From Deltaproteobacteria bacterium (GTDB taxonomy: Bacteria; Desulfobacterota; SM23-61): 17,587 nt of DNA. The notes under the pieces are model-generated. The model was not told where the DNA came from. It saw nothing but the letters and a program-made list of their open reading frames with translations, and did no database searches. The DNA is taken from assembly GCA_016234425.1 (NCBI GenBank), contig JACRCA010000210.1:1-17587 (forward strand). The letters run 5' to 3'. This document shows, piece by piece, positions 13,701 through 17,587 of this stretch. A program made the translations under genes and the position numbers. How positions within the stretch are numbered: the stretch's first letter is position 1; each line of letters opens with the position of its first letter.

Positions 13701-16160
13701 TTATATCCTAAAGAATGTTGTTCGAGAAATGATCTCATTTTGGATTTCCCGACAGAGTTCCACGAAATAGGCACTGTAGCCAGCTACCCGAACCATCAAC
13801 CACTTATACTGGTCTGGATTTCTCTGGGCTTCTCTAAGGGTATCCGCTGAGATACAATTCAGCTGCACATGGTACCCCCCCAATTGCATATGCGTCTTCA
13901 ACAACGCCGAAAGATTGAACAGACCGGTTTCCCCCGCAAGGACCGACGGGTCAAATTTCATATTTAGGAGAGTTCCGGCAGTCGCATCCTCATGATTAAT
14001 CTTATCCACCGACCGAATCACGGCTGTCGGACCCTTTTTGTCCGTACCCTGCTGAGGACTGCATCCATCTGCTATTGGGGCCCTTGCTTTCCTTCCTGAG
14101 GGAAGAGCTCCCAGAACGAGCCCATGGGGGACGTGGGATGACACGGGATATAGACCCGCTATCAGGTTTGCGGTCAGTCCCCTATATTTAGTGACTTCGC
14201 GAATGGCATAATCCATCATCCGGGCAGTAATTCGATCCACGGAATCATCGTCATTCCCGTACTTCGGCGCATTCAGGCAAGCTCTGTATATGTCCTCGTA
14301 CCCGACAAAGTCGTTTTCAAGGGCAGCGCATAGCCGTTGCATGGGGATTGTTTTATCCTCAAAGACTAACTTCCGAACAGCCGCCATCGAGTTGCCGATA
14401 TCAGCTGTCCCGACCAGAATCAAAGCAGGGCCAGCGTTGTATCTGGCTCCGCCCGCCATTATGTCCTTCCCGGATTCAACGCAGCCCTCTACCAGGCAAG
14501 AAGCCAAAGATTTCGGTAAGTACATCGCATGGCCCTTTTCCGCAATAATCGAGGCGATTGCCGTGCAGCGGATGATATAGGCCAGTTGCTTTTTCACTGC
14601 CTCTTCGAAGTCCTCATAGGACGAGAGGTGATTCGGGTCTCCTGATTCAATACCGAGTTTTTTTCCGCTGATCCTTTGGACCCCATTGGTCAGGGCAAAC
14701 TCCACGGCCATCGGAAGGTTGATATGTCCCGAGTCGCTCCACTGGTGCATCTTTCCATGGATGTTTGGTTCAACACAGCCGACCAGGCAATAATCCCTGG
14801 CATCGGGCAAGGTGGCGCCCTTGGAAAGCATCATTTTGATGGACGTATCGTCAAAGTGAATTGCCGGGAAACCCACTCCTTCCCGGGCCACTTCACAAAC
14901 CTTGAGGAAAAATTCCTCAGGCGCCTCTGGATGCAATCGAACGGAGAGGGAAGGTTGATACATCCGCAGATTCTTCACACAATGAAGAACCATATAGGAA
15001 ATGTCATTTGTGCCATCTTCACCCGTAGGGGTTTGCCCGCCAACCGAGAGGTTTTGAAATGGCATATAACCCGCAAAATATTTTGACGAGTTTTCACTCA
15101 AGATCCAGGGAACTTCGCACATCTTGATGAAGAGACAATACAAAAGTTCTTCAACCTGCTCGGGGGTCAATTCCCCAGCATCCACGTCTGTCTTATAATA
15201 GGGGTATAGATACTGATCCACGCGTCCGGGGGAATAGGAGGGAGCATTTTCTTCCAAGAATAACGCCGACTGAGTCAGCCAGATGGTCTGTAAAGCCTCA
15301 TGGAAACTTCGCGGAGGATTGCCGGGAACCCATTCGCAGATTTCAGCAATCTTTTCTAACTCCTTCTTTCGGATGTTGTTTTTTTCCACCTGGCCCAGTT
15401 CTTTCGCTAGCGTCGAATACCGCTTTGCCAGCAATACGATTCCCTCGCCCACAATAATGACGGCCCTTAGAAAATAGATTCGGTCGAGATCTTCCGGGTT
15501 TGCAGGGTCAAGTTCCTCGAGTCGACTCCGCGCCTCTTTTTGGATGCCATTGAAGCCTTTCTTTAGCAAGATATTTCCGTAACCGGGAGAAAATTCGCCC
15601 GGCCCATTCATCGCCTTCAATTCGACGTCAATAACCCCACTTGCAAAGGTCAAAGGAAGAAGGCCAAGGTCCTCGATGCACCTGTAGTTGGACTCCTCCA
15701 CTGATTTCCCTTCCCAAAAGGGGAATATCTCTTCTTTCAGCTCCTTCTTGTCTGATTTGTCTATTTCGTAGGGGTCTTGCGGTCTTGTTGCGATCGTTTC
15801 AAGCTCATCCCGGAGCCATCGCCAGGCGATCTCCGGGCAGAAAATCCCCGCTCGGGGTTTCCCTCCGGGATGTCCGACAATCCACTCATTCTCAGCGATG
15901 TAGATGGGAATCGTTTCACAGGCCTTATAGAAGGCGTGAGCCCTTTTCAAGACAACAGGCAAACCTTCGTTTTCCCTATACGCTTGGGTCGTTGCCCGAG
16001 CGCGGTGAGTCGATATGGAGGGCTTGTACTCGAAAAACCTGGCTCTTAATCTTCTTATTCTCGGTGGTAGGAGATCCGTTGCCTTTTCACCCATTCGCTC
16101 CTTGGAGATTTCACGAAATCTCTCGACCCGGCTGTGTCTTACCTGCGATTGACCTTCCAT
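13701..16160 (-). CDS. Glycyl radical enzyme of the dehydratase/eliminase class, substrate unknown
   Basis: This 819-aa protein is full length for a PFL-like GRE. RVAGYSAYF near the C-terminus holds the radical glycine, G794. GCVEP (461-465) supplies the thiyl Cys462 and base Glu464 seen in glycerol/propanediol dehydratases, CutC and 4-hydroxyphenylacetate decarboxylase, not the CC pair of formate lyase. Asp476 matches Asp447 of Clostridium butyricum glycerol dehydratase. Aligning by this constant offset, that enzyme's substrate-binding His164 and His281 fall on Glu189 (GEFSPGY) and Pro307 (NAPSYSPGR), so a diol substrate is unlikely. No microcompartment-targeting extension is evident. The ATG at 16160 has a GGGGGG ribosome site. 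It sits between an SDR gene (271 bp upstream) and its activase. The class is certain; the reaction (C-O, C-N, C-S or C-C cleavage) is not. Confidence 0.92.
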   Translation of the reverse strand: MEGQSQVRHSRVERFREISKERMGEKATDLLPPRIRRLRARFFEYKPSISTHRARATTQAYRENEGLPVVLKRAHAFYKACETIPIYIAENEWIVGHPGGKPRAGIFCPEIAWRWLRDELETIATRPQDPYEIDKSDKKELKEEIFPFWEGKSVEESNYRCIEDLGLLPLTFASGVIDVELKAMNGPGEFSPGYGNILLKKGFNGIQKEARSRLEELDPANPEDLDRIYFLRAVIIVGEGIVLLAKRYSTLAKELGQVEKNNIRKKELEKIAEICEWVPGNPPRSFHEALQTIWLTQSALFLEENAPSYSPGRVDQYLYPYYKTDVDAGELTPEQVEELLYCLFIKMCEVPWILSENSSKYFAGYMPFQNLSVGGQTPTGEDGTNDISYMVLHCVKNLRMYQPSLSVRLHPEAPEEFFLKVCEVAREGVGFPAIHFDDTSIKMMLSKGATLPDARDYCLVGCVEPNIHGKMHQWSDSGHINLPMAVEFALTNGVQRISGKKLGIESGDPNHLSSYEDFEEAVKKQLAYIIRCTAIASIIAEKGHAMYLPKSLASCLVEGCVESGKDIMAGGARYNAGPALILVGTADIGNSMAAVRKLVFEDKTIPMQRLCAALENDFVGYEDIYRACLNAPKYGNDDDSVDRITARMMDYAIREVTKYRGLTANLIAGLYPVSSHVPHGLVLGALPSGRKARAPIADGCSPQQGTDKKGPTAVIRSVDKINHEDATAGTLLNMKFDPSVLAGETGLFNLSALLKTHMQLGGYHVQLNCISADTLREAQRNPDQYKWLMVRVAGYSAYFVELCREIQNEIISRTTFFRI

Positions 16161-16257
16161 TGCAGAACCCCCTATTCTTTAAGCTACAGCAATAAGCCCC
16201 TGGAGGTCGCCTTTGCCTCCCCTATGGCTTTGATTCATTCCCGCCAATGGCCTTATC

Positions 16258-16330
16258 CTGATTCAGCCGGCAGGCGACTCCCTCCGCTACCTTTGAACCG
16301 TCATGCCTCCGGCAGGAAATCCAGAATCAG
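16258..16330 (-). promoter_or_regulatory. Long inverted repeat in the leader upstream of the GRE gene
   Basis: CTGATTC (16258-16264) pairs with GAATCAG (16324-16330). Just inside, GCCGGCAGGC (16266-16275) pairs with GCCTCCGGC (16305-16313) with one bulge. The ~70-nt stem-loop lies about 100 nt upstream of the GRE start in a 271-bp non-coding gap. It could be a regulatory RNA structure or a processing site. No promoter, sigma54 motif or known riboswitch was recognised in the gap. Confidence 0.4.
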
Positions 16331-16431
16331 ATATCTTCAATTTGCTTCGATGGGTGTGATCATTCTTCCTGGTTCGTGCATGGCCAAGCCGCCTCCTGGA
16401 AATTGCCGACCTCGAGGATGAAACCTTGCGT

Positions 16432-17199
16432 CTATATTACAGTTCGACCCCCATCAACCATCAACGTATGCCCCACGACCATATTGGATGCCTCGGACGC
16501 CAGGTAGATTGCTGCTCCCACGATCTCAGGGGGCTGTCCAACCTTACCCACTGGTAGGGCGCTGAGGATCCAATTCCTGTATTCTTCCGTCTTCAGAAAT
16601 GGCTCAATCATGGGAGTTGCAAAATCGCATGGTCCAATGGCATTGACGTTGATGCCGTGCTTGATCCAGTCAACCGCCAGGACCCGGGTCAGTTGATTGA
16701 CGGCGCCCTTGCTTGCGCAATATGCACACTGATTCTGAACCCCAAGATAAGCATCCGTCGAGCTGAAATTGATAATCTTGCCATACTTCTGCTCGATCAT
16801 GATGCGTCCCACCGCCCGGCAGGGGTAGAAAGTACCATATAGGTTCGTCTTTATGACCTCATCCCACTGCTCGTCCGAGAGGCTTTCGCAGGGTCCAACA
16901 CGGAAAACGCCGGCGGCGTTCACGAGAATGTCAATGCGCCCATAGAGATCCTTGACTGCTTCGACCATTTTTTCGACGCTTTTGGGATCGGTCACCTCCA
17001 CGGAAAAGAAATCCGCCTCACCGCCACTTTGCCGGATTCGATTCACAACTGTTTGCCCCCGTTCCCGATTCCGTCCCGTGACAGCGACCCGGCCACCGAA
17101 GGCGGCAAGACCTTCAGCAACTGCTGCTCCCATACCACTCGTCCCACCCGTGACGACCGCCTTTTTGCCCTTGAGGGAAAACATCGTTTTATAGTCCAT
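16432..17199 (-). CDS. Short-chain dehydrogenase/reductase (classical SDR)
   Basis: This 255-aa protein has normal SDR length and all the family signatures. TGGTSGMG (17-24) binds NAD(P), VNAAG is the NNAG motif (near 93-97), INFSSTDAYLG supplies the catalytic serine, and YCASK gives the catalytic Tyr and Lys. The C-terminal VGHTLMVDGGRTVI is typical. It resembles gluconate 5-dehydrogenase/3-oxoacyl-ACP-reductase-like enzymes that interconvert a secondary alcohol and a ketone. Arg rather than Asp follows the second strand (VTGRNRERG), which hints at NADPH but is not decisive. The ATG at 17199 has GGGAGG about 7 nt upstream. It is the first gene of the leftward operon, behind a strong promoter. 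It likely prepares or reduces the substrate or product of the GRE. Confidence 0.93.
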   Translation of the reverse strand: MDYKTMFSLKGKKAVVTGGTSGMGAAVAEGLAAFGGRVAVTGRNRERGQTVVNRIRQSGGEADFFSVEVTDPKSVEKMVEAVKDLYGRIDILVNAAGVFRVGPCESLSDEQWDEVIKTNLYGTFYPCRAVGRIMIEQKYGKIINFSSTDAYLGVQNQCAYCASKGAVNQLTRVLAVDWIKHGINVNAIGPCDFATPMIEPFLKTEEYRNWILSALPVGKVGQPPEIVGAAIYLASEASNMVVGHTLMVDGGRTVI

Positions 17200-17285
17200 C
17201 TTCTTCCTCCCTTAATTGGTAGCTTTTAGCCCTAATAGAAGGGGTCTGACTCGGCTCAATCGAGAGAATTTTGCCTACTTTTTTC

Positions 17286-17323
17286 CCGGCCGGACATCAA
17301 TTATATTAATTGCCGGCGGCCGG
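17286..17323. promoter_or_regulatory. Large palindrome over the SDR-operon promoter (probable operator)
   Basis: CCGGCCG (17286-17292) and CGGCCGG (17317-17323) flank an inner palindrome, CAATTA-TAT-TAATTG (17298-17312). The centres of the two repeats coincide to within half a base. The structure covers the -10 box and spacer of the minus-strand promoter. No T-run follows on either strand, so it is not a terminator. It has the form of a dimeric repressor site controlling SDR-GRE-activase-AOR-ferredoxin. Confidence 0.55.
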
Positions 17324-17328
17324 TTCAA
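17300..17328 (-). promoter_or_regulatory. Sigma70-type promoter of the SDR-GRE-AOR operon
   Basis: On the minus strand TTGAAC (17328-17323) is followed after exactly 17 bp by a perfect TATAAT (17305-17300). Transcription would begin near 17293, giving a leader of about 94 nt before the SDR ATG. Confidence 0.6.
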
Positions 17329-17415
17329 GATGAATCGATCCTCCAGCCTCGGGCTACGGGTTTAGAGTTTCACCCTGGAGAAAAATCTCCATTATGATGC
17401 TCCCGTAAAAAGTCC

Positions 17416-17447
17416 AAAAAAGCCCTCTCCCATGATGGGAGAGGGCT
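17416..17447 (-). terminator. Terminator-like hairpin for a leftward transcript from outside the window; also a REP-like palindrome
   Basis: AGCCCTCTCCCAT (17421-17433) and ATGGGAGAGGGCT (17435-17447) form a perfect 13-bp inverted repeat around one base. On the minus strand it is followed by TTTTTT (17421-17416). That would stop transcripts entering from the right and insulate the SDR promoter. The GGGAGAGGG half is also part of a dispersed repeat. Confidence 0.6.
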
Positions 17448-17459
17448 GGGGTGAGGGTG
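17437..17459 (+). repeat. REP-like motif, copy 2
   Basis: GGGAGAGGG, five bases, then GTGAGGGTG, the same motif and spacing as at 6383-6405. Confidence 0.6.
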
Positions 17460-17477
17460 TCCCCTCCCCTTCATTTC

Positions 17478-17497
17478 CTCCCGCCAGAGACTGTGTC
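17478..17497 (+). repeat. Third copy of the fold-back element end sequence
   Basis: It fits CTCCCNNNAGAGACTGTGTC at all fixed positions, like both ends of the element at 6138-6387. In this orientation the element body would extend to the right, but the next bases do not match the interior of the first element. Confidence 0.6.
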
Positions 17498-17510
17498 GCG
17501 ATACTTATTT

Positions 17511-17587
17511 GTCATTGCAAGCGTCGGATGGAAGCGTGGCAATCTCTCTATTGTCACTGCCTTGCGAGATTGCGTCGGTCATGGCAC
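17511..17587 (+). repeat. Intergenic dispersed repeat of the GTCATTGC...GCAATCTC type, cut by the right edge
   Basis: GTCATTGCAAGCG is followed by GCAATCTC (17539-17546) and its inverse GAGATTGC (17566-17573). Sequences of the form GTCATTGCGAGC...GCAATCTC are common non-coding repeats in many bacterial genomes. From 17329 to 17587 I see only repeats and hairpins and no gene. Confidence 0.5.

Noticed and set aside
13701..16160. GRE as B12-independent glycerol or propanediol dehydratase, or pyruvate formate-lyase
   Set aside because: GCVEP excludes the formate-lyase Cys pair, and the two diol-binding histidines appear to be replaced; no diol-pathway or shell genes are nearby.
1..17587. CRISPR arrays, tRNA or rRNA genes, transposase genes, microcompartment shell genes
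   Set aside because: None could be found on either strand by reading.

Overview
The window reads as chromosomal DNA from an obligately anaerobic bacterium. It carries an oxygen-sensitive glycyl radical enzyme (GRE) with its radical-SAM activase, and a tungsten-type aldehyde:ferredoxin oxidoreductase (AOR) with a polyferredoxin. Together with a tripartite tricarboxylate transporter (TTT), hydantoinase/oxoprolinase-type genes and dispersed REP-like repeats, this suits a Desulfobacterota/Deltaproteobacteria-like sulfate reducer or syntroph. That placement is inference; no rRNA or taxonomic marker is present. No tRNA, rRNA, CRISPR array or transposase gene was seen.

Layout. (1) 1-1134, minus strand: a 279-aa protein of unknown function followed 4 bp later by the start of an Old Yellow Enzyme-family flavin oxidoreductase that runs off the left edge. 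(2) 1135-1320: a divergent regulatory region with a recognisable promoter for each direction and a small palindrome over one -35 box. (3) 1321-4348, plus strand: tctB-tctA-tctC, closed by a clear intrinsic terminator at 4426-4461. (4) 4492-10092, plus strand: hyuB, hyuA and a stand-alone NDP-forming acyl-CoA synthetase alpha-type protein. A ~250-bp non-coding fold-back element sits exactly between hyuB and hyuA. (5) 10151-17199, minus strand, convergent with the previous block: SDR - GRE - GRE activase - AOR - four-cluster ferredoxin in transcription order. It starts from a strong promoter embedded in a large palindrome at 17286-17328. (6) 17329-17587: no gene, but a terminator-like/REP hairpin and other dispersed repeats, including a third copy of the fold-back element's terminal sequence.

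How the genes may work together (inference). TctBAC imports a small carboxylate. HyuBA would perform an ATP-dependent ring opening or carboxylation. The acyl-CoA synthetase alpha protein would link an acyl-CoA to substrate-level phosphorylation, but its ATP-grasp partner is not in the window. In the right-hand operon the SDR would interconvert an alcohol and a carbonyl, the GRE would carry out a radical elimination or cleavage, and AOR plus ferredoxin would oxidise the resulting aldehyde to an acid while reducing ferredoxin. The GRE keeps the Cys/Glu/Asp of the diol-dehydratase class but appears to have lost both substrate-binding histidines of that class, and no microcompartment genes are nearby. 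Its substrate is probably not glycerol or propanediol, and this operon is the best candidate here for an undescribed pathway.
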